Notes under the pieces: model-generated
Database searches by the model: none
The model's input: the letters and a program-made list of their open reading frames with translations, nothing else
Told to the model about the DNA's origin: nothing
Assembly (NCBI RefSeq): GCF_000002235.5
Contig: NW_022145609.1
Location: 11,934,328 to 11,998,327, forward strand
Source: Strongylocentrotus purpuratus
Lineage: Eukaryota; Echinodermata; Echinoidea; Camarodonta; Strongylocentrotidae
DNA: 64,000 nucleotides
Reading direction: 5' to 3'
Program-made: the position numbers and the translations under genes
Part shown: piece after piece, positions 1 through 11,830 of the stretch
Position numbering within the stretch: the stretch's first letter is position 1
Layout: the number at the start of each line of letters is the position of its first letter

Positions 1-102
1 ACTTTGTTTACAGATTGTAATCAGGTGCATTTTTGTTTAAAAACATTTTTGTTAAAGATTTCTTCAAGATTTTTTTTATTGTATATTTTGTGCTTTTACC
101 AG

Positions 103-3100
103 GGAGACTATCCCAATGGATACAACAAGCTATGGGGAATTTAGAACAGACTAGCTTTCTACTTGTAGACAGGGCTGCTGTCAGGCATAAGGTAACAATA
201 ATTCTCTAAAAGGTATACACAGTTAACAACTAAATTATTCATACCCTTTAATCAAGTTTTGTAATTTTTTAAGTATGTGAAAGATTGATTTGTACCAATT
301 TATGTTTCCTGAGAATGTGACATTTTAAAGCTCACATCTAATAGTACTCAACAAAGGCCCTTATTCAACCAGTCCACTTTTCATTCATAGTTACGAAAAA
401 CACAAAAGACATCAAATTACAAGGGTATGAATAATTTAGTTGTTAACCGTGCGTATCACTCATCTTGACTTAAGTATTTTCTTTAAATGCTATTTCATGT
501 ACATGTAAATAGTGGCACCTGGAGCATGCATTATGTTCAGGAAAAAAAGTTAAGCTACCCGTCTGACTTCTCATTTAGAAACACTTAAAGCCTATCTGCA
601 CTAGTTTGGTCAGGAGGGATTAGACCTCCTAGCATGGTCACTGACAGGTGTTTATCTCATCAAATCAGCTCTCACTTAACATAAGAAAAAGGGGATCATG
701 AGGGACCACTGGTCACTGCTTAGGTATTGTTTGCTATTAAAGAGGGCGCAAATAGCTACAAGTAGTGTAGTCCTGCTTTAAAAAAAATACATTGTTTGAA
801 CTTCATAACTAATCCTTACAAAAAAGGGAACAGTCAAGGGCATGATATTTTTCCCTTCAGGCGTTGGGTAATGCAATGGAATTTTGATGACGAAACCTTG
901 GTCTGATAGATGAGGAAATATGTAGGCCCATGTTATGGTATATATCCTCTTTTTGAAAAATCACGAAACGTACTAACCATTCTTTATTTATAAAAATAAT
1001 GTTCATTAGTTTTGGTAATGACAATATAACCAAGAGCTCATTTTTTGCCACATCACGTTTTTCTCTAGAAAGATATTATTACCAGTGAGGTAATGGAGGA
1101 CCTCGCTATAAGAGTATCAGTATGAACCCAGAAAACTTAGTTGGGGGGGGGGGGGGGAAGGAGGAGAGAAGAGGAAGATGTCTAAGAGTCTGTAGTCCGA
1201 GGATGTGTAGGTTTGAACATGCACTGTAAGATAATTGTATGAGCTGTTCTATTTTTTCCCATTTTTCTCCTTCATGTCGTAATCTAGAGAGATACATTCT
1301 ACCAGCGAGACGATGGAGGGTATGAACGCATCAGCATGGATATAGAGAACTTGATCCTGGGGAAAGTGCCTAATGTATGTAACCATGGAAACAGACCTGT
1401 GGTGGCCTACACAAAACACCTCTGTGGGGCAGCGACAGGTAAATGACATGAAGCTTATATGTTCAGGGGGTGTTTCACAAAGACTAAGATCTACTTTAAG
1501 TTCGACTTAACTTTGGAAGGCTATTCATGCCACTGGTTGCTCTCACCATTGGTCTCTCAATTATCATCTTCAGATAATATTTTTGTCTTCAATAATAAAC
1601 TTTCAATAAAGGTTAATTCTGAAGATCTGTGACCACATTTTGTAAGCCCCTTGAGAAACCAATGCCAGGAATGGTTAGAGGAACTAGTGGCATGAATGGC
1701 CTGCTATAGTTAAGTCCAACTTAAAGTCAATCTTAGTCTTTGTGAAACAACCCCCAGTTTTAACATGTCTAGGGTAAGATGTGTGGTGATGGTACGGCTC
1801 AGTGAATCAAGAATCAAAACGTTATGCTCACCCCTTTCTCAATCGTCTTCTTGACATCATTATCCTCTTTTTAGCTTGGAGGTTGCATATACACTCTTCT
1901 TATTGCATGTTGGCTATTAATCATTAATTAATAAACTTCTTGATGTCAAGATATTTCTATGTGTGAGGAAAGGAAAGTGTCTATACTCTTTGCATTGATA
2001 CCTGTAGTTAATTATCCTGTTAACCAATTTTCTAATTGTATATTGAATTTGTTTGGAAATGTATTATATTCATGGGCATGGATGCATTTTAGTAGACCTC
2101 TGCATTTCTGTGTCTTTCTAGATCTAGCTCTTAGATGCCTTATGGAAACAAGGACAGGAAATATACCCCAAGCTTCATCTGAGACACTGATTACTATGAA
2201 CAAACCAGGAGACGAAGACAATTCACAGTGCCCAGAACATTCAACTCAACAATCTTCCTCACAACGTTCCTCTTCAAGTACTCCCCAATCTTTTAGTGGT
2301 GGAAGTCCTGATAGCCAGCATATCTCGAGTGACAATGGACCGACTGATGTTCAGTCCACCATCAGACAAGGCTCTTCTCCAAGTGAGCCTAGACATCATG
2401 AAGGAATACCTGGAGACAACTCCAGCGCACATCAACAGGTCGTGGAAACTGATGATGCAAGTCGAAGCATAGAACCCACACCGGTGTCCACCACCATCCC
2501 GGTGAAGGGGGTCGTCATGGCACTGTGCTGCCACCATCGCTGTTCCTGGAGGACCCACGTTGGCAAGCAGTTCTTCCAGGATGTAGGTATCTCAGAGAGG
2601 GACTTCATGGCCTTAGTCAGGATGAGCAGCTGGGCCACTTGTGGAACAAGACTTGCCAAGGATGGGGACAAAGATGAGAACAAGAAGGAGGAGAAAGGCA
2701 AGGAGGATGGGAAGGATGGAAAGAAGATGGAAGGTCTGACTGATGACCAGTTGGAAGGTGGAATGAAGGAGACCCAGAAAGGATCTGGAACTGAAGAACT
2801 GATGGAAAGGAGTAAGAAAGGAAAGGAAAGAGTAGAAGGAGAGAACTCTGACATTCCTGAAGAGCAAGCGTCCGTTGTCGGGTATAAAAATCTACAACAA
2901 GTCACATATAATTATCATAAGGAATACATTTTTGGGCTGAGAACAGATGAAAAGGGTGTTAAATATACTCCTTGAAAAAAATTAAGGCCCTATTGCACTC
3001 GGCAGATGAAATTCATTATAAGAATTGAATGTATGTAAGTAAGGCTTTTAAAGAATACATTGTCAGATGTATGCTATCATTACACCGAATAAAACTTTGT

Positions 3101-3469
3101 CATCAACTATTAAGCACCATGTAATCTGTGCACAAGACTAGCCATTTAGATACACATTGAATAAAGTCATGTTACATTTGCTATGATAAATTATACTTAC
3201 AGTAGACCTATGTATAATAGCTATCATGGCACTATTTCTTTATGTGATATATATAATTCTTTTACTCCTTGTTTTCCTTTTATTGCAGCTCTCTTGGCCT
3301 ATCTGTACCAGAGCGTGAGGAGATCGGCTTCAAATGCAAGCGTATCTTGGATATGGGTAGAATTATTTATCTCAGGAATCTAGGATTAGATGCCAAACTG
3401 GTATCTTATGTAGAGAGAAATATATCCCCAGAAAATGTTGTTCTAATCGCTAAGCCATTAAATCAATAG
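103..3469 (+). CDS. TRMT13: TRMT13 (CCDC76), tRNA 2'-O-methyltransferase TRM13 homolog, 3' part
   Basis: TRM13 enzymes 2'-O-methylate nucleotide 4 in the acceptor stem of certain tRNAs, using S-adenosylmethionine. Exons read here: 103-191, 1288-1438, 2122-2881, 3289-3469 (stop TAG 3467-3469); all introns are GT-AG and phases join without a break (about 392 codons). Visible family blocks: RLSQW...FLLVDRAAVRHK (SAM-fold start), GYERISMDIENL, AYTKHLCGAATDLALRCL across the 1438/2122 junction, ALCCHHRCSWR, FMALVRMSSWATCG, and a C-terminal EIGFKCKRILDMGRIIYLR. The N-terminal CHHC zinc-finger exons lie upstream of the window. Two segments of the third exon are low-complexity: a Ser/Gln/Pro-rich stretch before ALCCHHRC and a Lys/Glu/Gly-rich stretch after it, longer than I recall for the human protein. 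Assignment rests on recognised motifs in order; very confident for the family. Confidence 0.93.
212..457. mobile_element. Small inverted-repeat element (MITE) in TRMT13 intron
   Basis: Left arm 213-249 and right arm 420-457 are inverted copies sharing the core GTTAACAACTAAATTATTC. The interior (about 170 bp) has no coding potential. No clear target duplication was identified, so the superfamily is unassigned. It lies in the intron after the first visible TRMT13 exon. Confidence 0.7.
1068..1140 (+). pseudogene. Decayed tandem copy of the next TRMT13 exon start
   Basis: The stretch beginning CTCTAGAAAGATATTATTAC aligns with the acceptor and first ~75 nt of the true exon at 1288: the same CTAG acceptor, CAG-GAG, ATGGAGG, ATCAG-ATG and AACTT blocks in the same order. 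In the copy, a CGA Arg codon has become TGA, one base is missing upstream, and six bases are inserted after ATGGAGG. It then runs into a G tract. It cannot be spliced in without a stop, so I call it an exon relic. Copy spacing is about 217 bp. Confidence 0.6.
1466..1756. mobile_element. Foldback/MITE, GGGGTGTTTCACAAAG family, copy 1
   Basis: Starts GGGGGTGTTTCACAAAGAC and ends with its near-complement; the arms stay alignable for about 100 bp each (GACTTTAAGT, GGACTTAACT, TTCATGCCACT), so almost the whole element is an inverted repeat. Related copies are at 49551-49773, 52793-53065 and 58309-58587. It lies in the TRMT13 intron between exons 1288-1438 and 2122-2881. Confidence 0.8.
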
Positions 3470-3948
3470 CCACATATGTTTTTATCGTACTCGTCATCTT
3501 ATACTCAACATGTTATTTCGTTATTTAATGTATTTTTGTAGCCTCCACTATAATGTCATTTGAACTTCAATAGTAACTAGGCATACGTTCACCCTTACTA
3601 TTTGTCACTGGCTGCCCACATGGGACCCCAGTTTAACTTACAATTCATTATAGGTGCCTTAGGGTGAAAAATTAGAAGTTATGAATCTTAAAGTTTCACC
3701 TAATTTTGTGAAACAGTGATATGGAACACATAGGTTGTATGGAAATTAGTGAGCTGAGGATGTCATCCCCTAACATTTCTCTATCCGTTTTGTATAGAAT
3801 TTAACAAAAATACCACTTTTCTGCTCTGGGAATGTGAAACATGGCTTGAATCTTAATGGAATATGTGCAAATCATAGTGTAACTTATGGAAATATAAAGG
3901 ATTTTTTTAATACAGGTGTGTCCAAACTACAGAAAAACCTGGAATTTT

Positions 3949-3954
3949 AATAAA
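3949..3954 (+). promoter_or_regulatory. Candidate TRMT13 polyadenylation signal AATAAA
   Basis: A canonical AATAAA hexamer about 480 nt after the TRMT13 stop codon in an AT-rich stretch with no further coding sequence. An earlier AATAAA inside the last intron (near 3089) cannot serve the full transcript. Function is inferred from position only. Confidence 0.4.
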
Positions 3955-4470
3955 CGTAATATATCAAATTTTAATGAAACTTTGTTAAATTTTTCTCTAT
4001 TTTATCAATTCAACTTGCAAATGGGTCGAGCTTGCGTCTCCTTTCCCAAATACATATACATGTAATTTCTTAAGTACTTGAAGCCAATTTTATCATGAAA
4101 TACATTGCAATAACATGAAACTATCCTTTCATCTGTGATTCTTCAACTGTTTTCCTTAAAGCATTATTGTTTTATTGAAGCTTAGGGGGAGGTGGGTGAG
4201 GATGGGGGGGGGGGGTGCTTAGTTGCCCTCATCCTCATCATAATGGATCATTGAGAGAAGCTAGCTGTGCCTATGATTGGATGTGAAGGAAGAGGAATGA
4301 TGATTGTTGACAGCTTACAAAGTGTGCAAAATAATTTTCAACTCTAAATAGGAATTTCTGATTCAAATTATTCATATTTAATTGTGTTGCAAATGGAACA
4401 GTAAGAAGTATGACATGACGATGAAATTTGGAGAATGATTAATGAGAGTAGAGAATTGTAATGAGTTTAT

Positions 4471-4490
4471 GAGAGAGAGAGAGGGGGGAG

Positions 4491-4530
<40 letters not shown>
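4471..4530. repeat. GA-rich microsatellite
   Basis: Imperfect (GA)n with a GGGG interruption. It abuts the 3' tail side of the LINE remnant that reads on the minus strand from 5300 downwards. Confidence 0.9.
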
Positions 4531-4539
4531 CAAGAGACA

Positions 4540-5300
4540 CAGACTGATACAAATTATTTCATTTCAAAGACTTTATTTTCTGCAATCAAACAAATCAGTT
4601 ATACAACAAATATGGATAATTATATTAAACATAAGGTATGCAAACAATATACAAAATATAGAAACAAATGTATAATACATGAGTAAGAGTAAATTTATAC
4701 ATTGGGCCTTTGCGTGTATAAAGAAAGAAAGCAGAAGGTCGCCGTTATAAGCAAAAGCTTGAGCAGACGGTCAACCGAGCTAAAATAAAGATGAGTTGTG
4801 AAATATTGGCAAAGTAACAAGAAGAGGGGGCCATGATACTCAAGTGATATATATTACAATTAAATGTGAATATAAACAATTGGATTCAATAAAATAATTA
4901 TAGAATTAGCATATGAATCTCATCTTTATAAGGCTACTAATTATACGTAAATGACAGAGATAAGAGAGAGAAACTAAACAAAACAAGGGTGCGAGTGGTG
5001 CGTGTGTGTGCAAGTGCAAGTGTCCTCATGCGCCAAAATGTTGAATCATCAGTATTACTATGTAACGTCAGACCAAAATTTAATGTAGTTTCTAAAGTTT
5101 TACAAAGAACGCTTTTATTTTTTTTTTAATCTTTATACATTATATTGTGAAATAATGTGTTTTTTTAATGTAGCTTTAAATGAATAGACAGATGTACACT
5201 GTTTAATATGTCTAGGGAGTGCATTCCAAATGTCTGGACCGTGATATCTTATGGACTTATGCGCTAACAAAGTTTTTAGGATTTTAGGATTATGGTAGCC
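4540..5300 (-). mobile_element. LINE (non-LTR retrotransposon) 3' fragment with end of reverse-transcriptase ORF
   Basis: On the minus strand, 5300-5133 is an open frame ending at a stop (complement of 5133-5135). Its peptide contains SIRYHGPDIWNALP, followed by an ATLKKH-type segment. This RYxGPxxWNxLP...FKxxLK arrangement is the characteristic last part of the pol protein of many animal CR1/L2-like LINEs. The remaining ~590 bp down to 4540 would be its 3' UTR. The copy is truncated just above 5300 by a stop and carries no endonuclease or RT core. Confidence 0.65.
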
Positions 5301-5383
5301 TTACATGTGTAAAGAGGAGAGATGACAACAAATACAGTCAGACGCTCTTTAATAGCTTAACGAAATACAGTGGTGAATTAAAA

Positions 5384-5640
5384 GTTGTTACCAGGGGCGG
5401 CGATTTCTTTTCATGACCGGGGGGGGGGGGGGGACGAAATGCGAGGGAAGAGCAGTGGCGTAATGAGCAAGTGAATGGCGAGTGAGAAGATTTTTGCGTT
5501 TTTATTTGTCCAAACACTGCACTCTTGGGCCCTGCAGAGCATAAAAGTGAGTTGCAGTATTTAGTCAGTATTTGCTATACATTGAGGGGGACGTGTCCCC
5601 CCCCCCCCCGTCCCCCGGGATCGCCGCCCTTGGTTGTTAC
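5384..5640. mobile_element. hAT-like non-autonomous element with 8-bp target duplication
   Basis: Element 5392-5632 begins CAGGGGCGGCGAT and ends with the near complement ATCGCCGCCCTTG. It is flanked on both sides by the identical 8-mer GTTGTTAC (5384-5391 and 5633-5640). An 8-bp duplication with CAGGGG-type termini is the hallmark of the hAT superfamily. At 241 bp and non-coding, with G and C runs next to each end, it must have been mobilised in trans. Confidence 0.88.
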
Positions 5641-5743
5641 AGTGTAATTCACAAATCTAACTGATGGTCCGTTAGGGAGTGGAAAGATTTACCTCTGTGT
5701 CATTATCATAACATATGATTTCAACAGTTATTCATTTTGTGAT

Positions 5744-5892
5744 CAGGGACCCGTTTCACAAAGCCATTTTTCAATGACAAAGACAAAAATCAGTGACAAA
5801 GCTGCTGATAACCAATCAGAAGCAAGGATTTCACTAGCTTAGAACAAAAACCGTAATTTGTCACTGATAACAATTTGTGAAATGGGGCCCAG
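5744..5892. mobile_element. Short MITE with GTTTCACAAA termini
   Basis: Begins near GGGACCCGTTTCACAAA and ends TTTGTGAAATGGGGCCC, giving imperfect terminal inverted repeats of about 17 bp around a roughly 150-bp non-coding body. The termini resemble the GGGGTGTTTCACAAAG family but the interior differs. The target duplication is not obvious. Confidence 0.6.
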
Positions 5893-6584
5893 GGAGCATC
5901 TGTTCGAGCCGTGCCACTACTTTTTGTTTACCTACATCAGGTGATGGAGAAGGTAGAGGAAGAGGGAGAGAGATAGAGAGAGTGCCTGTAAAATTTAAAC
6001 ATTTACTAAACTCTCATGAAGAGTGGATGAAAAAGTCGTTATTATGACTTAAATTGTGGAAAGTTTTTTTTGTTGTATATTTACATGTATTCATTTGTTC
6101 ATTTAATCATTATCATTGTTTGTTTGTTTGTTGTTGTTTTTTGTTTGGGGGGGCGGGGGTGGTGGGGGTTTACTGACACAGCCCTGTGACAACTCTCGAT
6201 TCCACTTCATTTATTTGTCCGGCAAACGTTCGTACCCTCTACTCTAAACCTTCTCAAGCCTATCTTCATCAATACACCTAATACATGTATACGCATTTAA
6301 CCTTCCAAGCAAACAATAGACAAAATCACCAAAGCGGAACAGTATCACTGATCTTCGGAAATAAGATGCTCCTTAGTTTTGCAAGATTAACCAGCTCAGC
6401 GTCCCATAACTAAAAGGGTAACAACCGGCCTATAAATTGTGTTTTTTTGTTGTTTAAGTTTACGTCATTGTATTCTTAGAGTTGTGATTATGAAAAAAAT
6501 ACAACAACAACTACAGCAGCAAAAAACAACAACAAAAAACCTCCCTTTCGTAATATTTGGTCAGTTGTCTTTTAAATCAGACCA

Positions 6585-7311
6585 GTATTTTACAAGCGCG
6601 TAGCCAGGATTTCATTTTAGGGGGGCGGTAGTGAGCACGCGAAGCGTGCGAATTACTTAAAGAGCGCGCAAAGCGCGCTCCCTAGGGGGGTGGGTGCAGG
6701 GAGGGGGGAGTTTCCCCCCTCCCGCGCGAAGCGCGGAAGCTTTGAAAGAAGACGATTCGTTGTACCTTTCTCGACTCATAATCCTTGTCTGAATTCAGTC
6801 CCTCACCTCTCTCGCGCGAAGCTTTGACGTTTCATTAAATTATTAGAGAAAGAAGACGATTCGTTGTACCTTTCTCGACTCTTAATCCTTGTCTGAATTC
6901 TGTTCCCCCCCCCCCCCCTCTCGCGCGAAGCTTTGACGTTTCATTAAATTATTAGAGAAAGAAGACGATTCGTTGTACCTTTCTCGACTCTTAATCCTTG
7001 TCTGAATTCTGTTCCCCCCCCCCCCCCCTCTCGCGCGAAGCTTTGACGTTTCATATTAGATTAGAGAAAGAAGACGATTCGTTGTACCTTTCCCGACTCA
7101 TATTTCTTAATTTGAACTCAGTTTCCCCCTTCCCGCGCGAAGCGCGGAAGCTTTGACGATTCATTGTACCGTTCTCGACTCCTTTTCCCTTTTTCTTCCT
7201 ACGTCCTCTTTCTTTTTTTTCTTCTCTTTCTCTCTTTTTTTTTTTTGGCCGGCGTTTTGGGGGGGGCGACCGCCCCCACCGCCCCCCCCTGGCTACGCGC
7301 CTGGTATTTTA
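6585..7311. mobile_element. hAT-like element with internal ~105-bp satellite, 8-bp target duplication
   Basis: Element 6593-7303 (711 bp) starts CAAGCGCGTAGCCAGG and ends CCTGGCTACGCGCCTG. Both sides carry the 8-mer GTATTTTA (6585-6592, 7304-7311). Inside, a unit beginning GAAGACGATTCGTTGTACC recurs at 6748, 6852, 6961 and 7070 (periods 104, 109, 109), plus a degenerate remnant near 7150. Motifs of the GCGCGAAGCGCG type recur around it. No transposase is encoded. Confidence 0.85.
6748..7160. repeat. Tandem repeat (4 units, 104-109 bp) inside hAT-like element
   Basis: Units start at 6748, 6852, 6961 and 7070. They are nearly identical except for the length of a C run (none in the first, 15-16 C in the next two) and an altered ATTAAATTATTAG segment in the last junction. 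Expansion inside a transposon suggests slippage or unequal exchange after insertion. Confidence 0.85.
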
Positions 7312-7384
7312 TCTTTCATGTTTTCAGTGTAAGATTATGTAGATATGCTTTGTGAATGGATATTCTTTTCTATTTAGATGTATC

Positions 7385-7500
7385 CTCGATAGTTGCAAAC
7401 ATATACATTTCAGCTTTTTGGCTGCAGCATGTGCATCATTTCTATGTTTTTTTCGAAATAAACCTTGTCTGAGTTGAATTGAATTGACTTGGAAATAAAA
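7385..7500 (+). mobile_element. Possible retroelement 3' tail
   Basis: Ends AATAAACCTTGTCTGAG followed by a short (TTGAA)n-like repeat. This resembles the 3' tails of many LINE/SINE copies in invertebrate genomes. No coding part is attached, so this is a weak call. Confidence 0.35.
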
Positions 7501-8152
7501 CATCAATGGAATAATAACCTAGACCAGTTCTTTGCTCAGGTTGAGCTCCTTTCCCCAAAACTTCTGGACACAATTATGCATTGCCCTAAAAAAAATATAA
7601 ACTCCGAATCAGAAATTTCGAATTTAAGCTGTGGAAGTTAAGAACATATAGAAACTAGTCTCATTGACTCTTATTGAGGGCAAGCCGTGTGAGAGCTATT
7701 CATTTTAATCAAAATACCCTCGCAAAGGTTTTCAAGAAATTATCTTACACAATTTCAAATAAGGCCCTGTGTGTCATTTACTGAAATAGGCGAATCTCGC
7801 AGTTAAATACAATATTACATGTATCATATAATCCCAAAATGTTTACTTTAGGGTATACAATATGGTATTGATCAATGCACGTAATACGTTGATTTATTGA
7901 AAGTCTAATGACTAATGACTAATATTAGAATGCAATATTAATCAGCTTCTTTTTCACTAATGTGTTGCTGTGAGGTGGTCTACTTGACAAACAACTTGGC
8001 CTATGATTTGATGTTAGGGTTGTTGTTTCATTTTCATACCATTGATGTGGATACACAGATGCATATTCATGAATATGTAAATGTGTGTGGAGGTGAAGTA
8101 GGAAATTTAATAAACCAGACACGCATGCGGTATAAGTGCAGCACAGTGCAAG

Positions 8153-8448
8153 TATTTATACAGTGGCGGATCCAGGGGGTGCCCCGGGAGGCCCGGCCCC
8201 CCTGGGGAAATAACGTATAAAAACACGTTATTTCTACCTTTTTTGGAGATGGGCTCCCTCCCCTGGCGCTCAAGGGTGGGGGGGGGGTGCGATTTTTCAA
8301 ATTTTCGAGGGCCCCCCCCCCCAAAAAAAAAAAATCAGTGCTCACTTCCCCCCTCTCGAATTATCAGCCGGCTGTTTTTGCTGCTAAATATTTTTCACGA
8401 TTTGGGCCCCCTCCCCTGCCTCCGGCTGGATCCGCCCCTGTATTTATA
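8153..8448. mobile_element. hAT-like non-autonomous element with 8-bp target duplication
   Basis: Element 8161-8440 (280 bp) begins CAGTGGCGGATCCAGG and ends GCTGGATCCGCCCCTG. It is flanked by the exact 8-mer TATTTATA on both sides (8153-8160, 8441-8448). The open frames across it are G/C-run artefacts rather than a transposase. Confidence 0.88.
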
Positions 8449-10078
8449 TTCGTATTTTATAATCACTCATTACTTGACTTTATGTGTGTGAGTCGCAGTG
8501 AGTGGTCGACGTACATGGGCCGTTGGATCATTCATTTTAAATCCCTCACACCGTAATTATAATTCCAGGAATGTGAATAGATCAGACTCTGGATATACCC
8601 TTGAAGCTACGCAGACAACTCAAATGAAGCTTAACTTAGCCTCTTAATTACAATAAGAAGATTTAAAGCCCCACTGTACTTTCACTAAATTCTTGCCAAA
8701 GGTCGCACGTTTTCTTTTCTTCTCAGCATTTCATTTATTCACGATTGATTTCAGATTGAAGACCAAAAGTTTCGTTTAATATTAACGTAGGCTTACCAAA
8801 AATAGGAAATAGGTGAAAATATTTCACTTCCCTTTAAGCATTATCATACCTCAATAACTATATAAGTGCGATAATCAACACAACACGAACTTATACCACG
8901 TTCCGCTGCATGGGGGCATTTTCCTTTTGTCCATGCAACTATTGGAATCTCAACTCAATATATCACGAGTCAAAGAAAATTAATGGCGCAAAACGAGGAG
9001 AAGGAATAGAAAATGATTATTACCCTGCAATGCCCTTTTTAATAGCACATAACTATACTTGTTACCGTCTTTGATCGGATTCGAAAGAAAAATTGTAGGG
9101 TGGGGTCGCGGCGTATAATCTTTGTAAAGAAAAGGGGATATACTTTTATTTAGTGCCCAAGCAGTGAACCACGTCATAAGCCTGATTCATTATTTTGGGT
9201 GAGCTCCAATTTGTAAATAGCTGCCGCAGCTTCCCCGCTAATAAATGAAACGGAGTTCGTATGGAAGGCGACCGAAAGCTGGCTGCTTCTCTGACACAAC
9301 ACGCTGTCACTGAGATCTGATGTAGCATGGAATGAAAATACTAAATTGCTTTTGCATGCAGCTAGCCACCTGACGAAGACGAAGAGAGGAGCATAAAATC
9401 TGTACGCGTGCTTTGATGGTATTGACCTGCGATAAAAAGCGCCGCGAGTCGCTGTATGCTTTCATTCCACCGCTGACCGTGGTGCATGCATGTATCTACC
9501 TTATATTACGAACAGAGATTGAATATTCCCTTATCAAGAAGGGTTTGCACTTTGTGACATATCACGAGAAAAGCATACATACTGAGCAAATAGTGGGATT
9601 CCTGTGTATTGAAATATATTAAAAACACAGTGACCAGTCCAACGGTTTATGAGATAGCGATGACGTCTGCAATGCCGGATTGATGCATCGTGAATCTATT
9701 TTTCTCCATTACAGAGAAAGCGAAATGGAGTAAACACATTGCACGACTTGAGGATTTTATTGGTGATTGTAACGGTGGATAGAGAGCTGTTTGTGTTTCT
9801 CACGTCATACTGTACCTATCATAAAAAGATGATCGTGTATTCAACTACCACAGGATGCGGCAAAATACGGATGTAACCCGTCTAGCAAGAGATATGCGGA
9901 ACTTATATTAATACTGTGAATGTGCAATGTGCGTTTAAGGAGCTATAGATTATCTTTCATCTAGTCATTTCGTGCTGAATTAATATATGAAAAAGATGTT
10001 CTTGATCTAGAAATGGACTGGATATAACAATTTGACAAACGTTGATTTAGGAGATAGAGAAGAAGAGACGGGTCAACG

Positions 10079-10672
10079 ATGGTCATGGCAGATGAAGAAT
10101 CACCATCGACGGATCCGAAAGAGGACCAAGTTGTTCCTCTGGGTGAGGTTCTTGGTGAAGCCGAGGCTCGGTTTGGTCCTATGCCTACCTGCCTCCGATC
10201 TATCCTACTTCCACCACCAACACACCCATTAGTCTCGACCACCATCTCAACCACCGTATCGCATACCGTCTTGACCGACGCTTCCAATTCTTGCCCTGGA
10301 TCGGATCCTAGTCTAGACGTCAGTGGTGCTCTTGGTTTATCCGAGAAAGATGGAACCAGACAAACTGCTGGAGTTGACCACGAAGGTGGTATTATTTCAC
10401 TCGACGAAATCGCTTTAGTTTCCTCCTTATCGTCTTCCCACAACACAAACTCTTTCGACACCGCCGAAAGTCGGACGAAGTCGGACACCATCTTTCTCGA
10501 ACTTGACGACGACTACGACGAGAATGCCCGTCGAAGTCCCGACTCGGGCTGCTCGATGAGCGAGGCATCGGCTGAGGATAAGGTCTCCATCGCGTCTACC
10601 GTATCGGCGTCATCCGATGATGGTGGCTTCTCAAGATTGGGACATCAAATTCATCGTCTCAGACAGGATATG
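10079..10672 (+). CDS. LURAP1L-like: LURAP1-like adaptor, exon 1
   Basis: Codes the first 198 residues. Two in-frame ATGs, 10079 and 10085, start the frame; the first has A at -3 and G at +4. The sequence is acidic/Ser-Thr-rich and disordered-looking, ending GFSRLGHQIHRLRQDM at a phase-0 GTATGT donor (10673). LGHQIHRL is the start of the leucine-rich helix that defines LURAP1/LURAP1L (LGDKI-x-L in vertebrates); the rest of that helix is in exon 2 at 35981. In vertebrates LURAP1 promotes NF-kB activation and links MRCK to MYO18A. The whole predicted protein (554 aa) is roughly twice human LURAP1. Confidence 0.8.
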
Positions 10673-10709
10673 GTATGTAAATGTATATTTAAATGTAGTA
10701 TTTCTATTT

Positions 10710-10985
10710 GGTGGTGGTGGTGGGGGGGGGGGGGGGGGGGGGGTATCGATCACTATTTGTTTTCTTTTTTGCCCCCGGAAATTTGAAAATCGCCCCGGCC
10801 GATATTTCGCTCAACACCCCCTCCCCCCCCCCCCCCCCCCCCCTCGAGCTAAAAAAAAAACGAGAGGTAAATTTCTGGTCACAATTTTTTTTGGCCCATC
10901 TTTTTTTTCTTTTTTTTGTAACCGAGGGGGGGGGGGGCAAGGCCCGCTCGACCCCACCCCTAGATCCGCGCCTGGCTACATCTTT
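10710..10985. mobile_element. Truncated hAT-like end with long G/C runs
   Basis: The right end, GATCCGCGCCTGG near 10963-10976, is the complement of a CAGGCGCGGATC-type terminus like those of the complete hAT-like copies. Long G and C runs fill the body. No matching left terminus or target duplication was found, so it is probably truncated or rearranged. It starts only about 40 nt after the LURAP1-like exon 1 donor. Confidence 0.45.
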
Positions 10986-11574
10986 AAACCTTGACGTATG
11001 CCATGAATGACTTGTAAGCTGATAACTAATATCGGGGCGAAGTTTGTTCAGTCTAGCTATCTTTAGCATGCACATGCATGTCGATAACCCATGCATTCTT
11101 ATGTTTCACCGCCGTTTTGTATGACCTATGCTGTTATATAAACTTAAATTGATGTATGTCATGAATTACAAGCAAATAGCTTTTAAATACCAGGGTGAAG
11201 TTAGTGGCACAACTACGCCCCTCCCCTTTAACCTAGTTGTCATACCTTGAATGGACAATAAAAGTTACCCATAGCACGATCGCAAAGACTTTCAAGAAAT
11301 CAACTCCGATTTAGGGCAATTCAATACCCATTGTATTACCTATGGTCGGATATCATCATTGTATAATGTTCGAATATTATCATTGGACTGTTCGAATATT
11401 TCAATAGGTGATGGACTAGGATATATTTGAATTAGCCTGGGTTGATTTTTCGAAAGTGTTTGCGATCGTGTTCCCCTTCAATGTGTATCATTTCGGCATT
11501 GTTCGCCTGCCCCCCCCCCCCCCTCCCCTTCTCTCCCCTCATTCCAGATTTATGCATCCGCCACCGACATAACA

Positions 11575-11830
11575 ATATGTTGGTTTAAGCGAAGATAAGC
11601 GGATGACATTTTCTTTAGTAGGATTTTTCCCTACTTAAAAGGAAGCTATGTGCTCCTAATACATCCCAAGGGAGTACTTGACTACAAGATTAGCTTTATT
11701 CATCACTTAAACATAAAATATTGGTTTAATCGAAGATAATCGGATGCCATTTCCTTATAGTAGGATTTGTCCCTACTTCAAATGAAGTTACTAGATTGCA
11801 GAATTAGCTTTATTCATCACTTAAACTCCC
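11575..11830. repeat. Two-unit tandem duplication
   Basis: The unit starting TTGGTTTAA-CGAAGATAA and ending TAGCTTTATTCATCACTTAAAC occurs at about 11580 and 11721. The second unit lacks about 27 nt of the first. Non-coding; origin unknown. Confidence 0.75.

Noticed and set aside
1959..2121. Upstream Met-containing part of the 338-codon frame that includes the large TRMT13 exon
   Set aside because: It is intron read-through; the TTTCTAG acceptor at 2121 joins in frame and phase to the exon ending at 1438, restoring the family motif CGAATDLALRCL.
8067..8556. Overlapping ORFs with Pro/Gly stretches
   Set aside because: They fall across a 280-bp hAT-like element; the composition follows its G/C runs.
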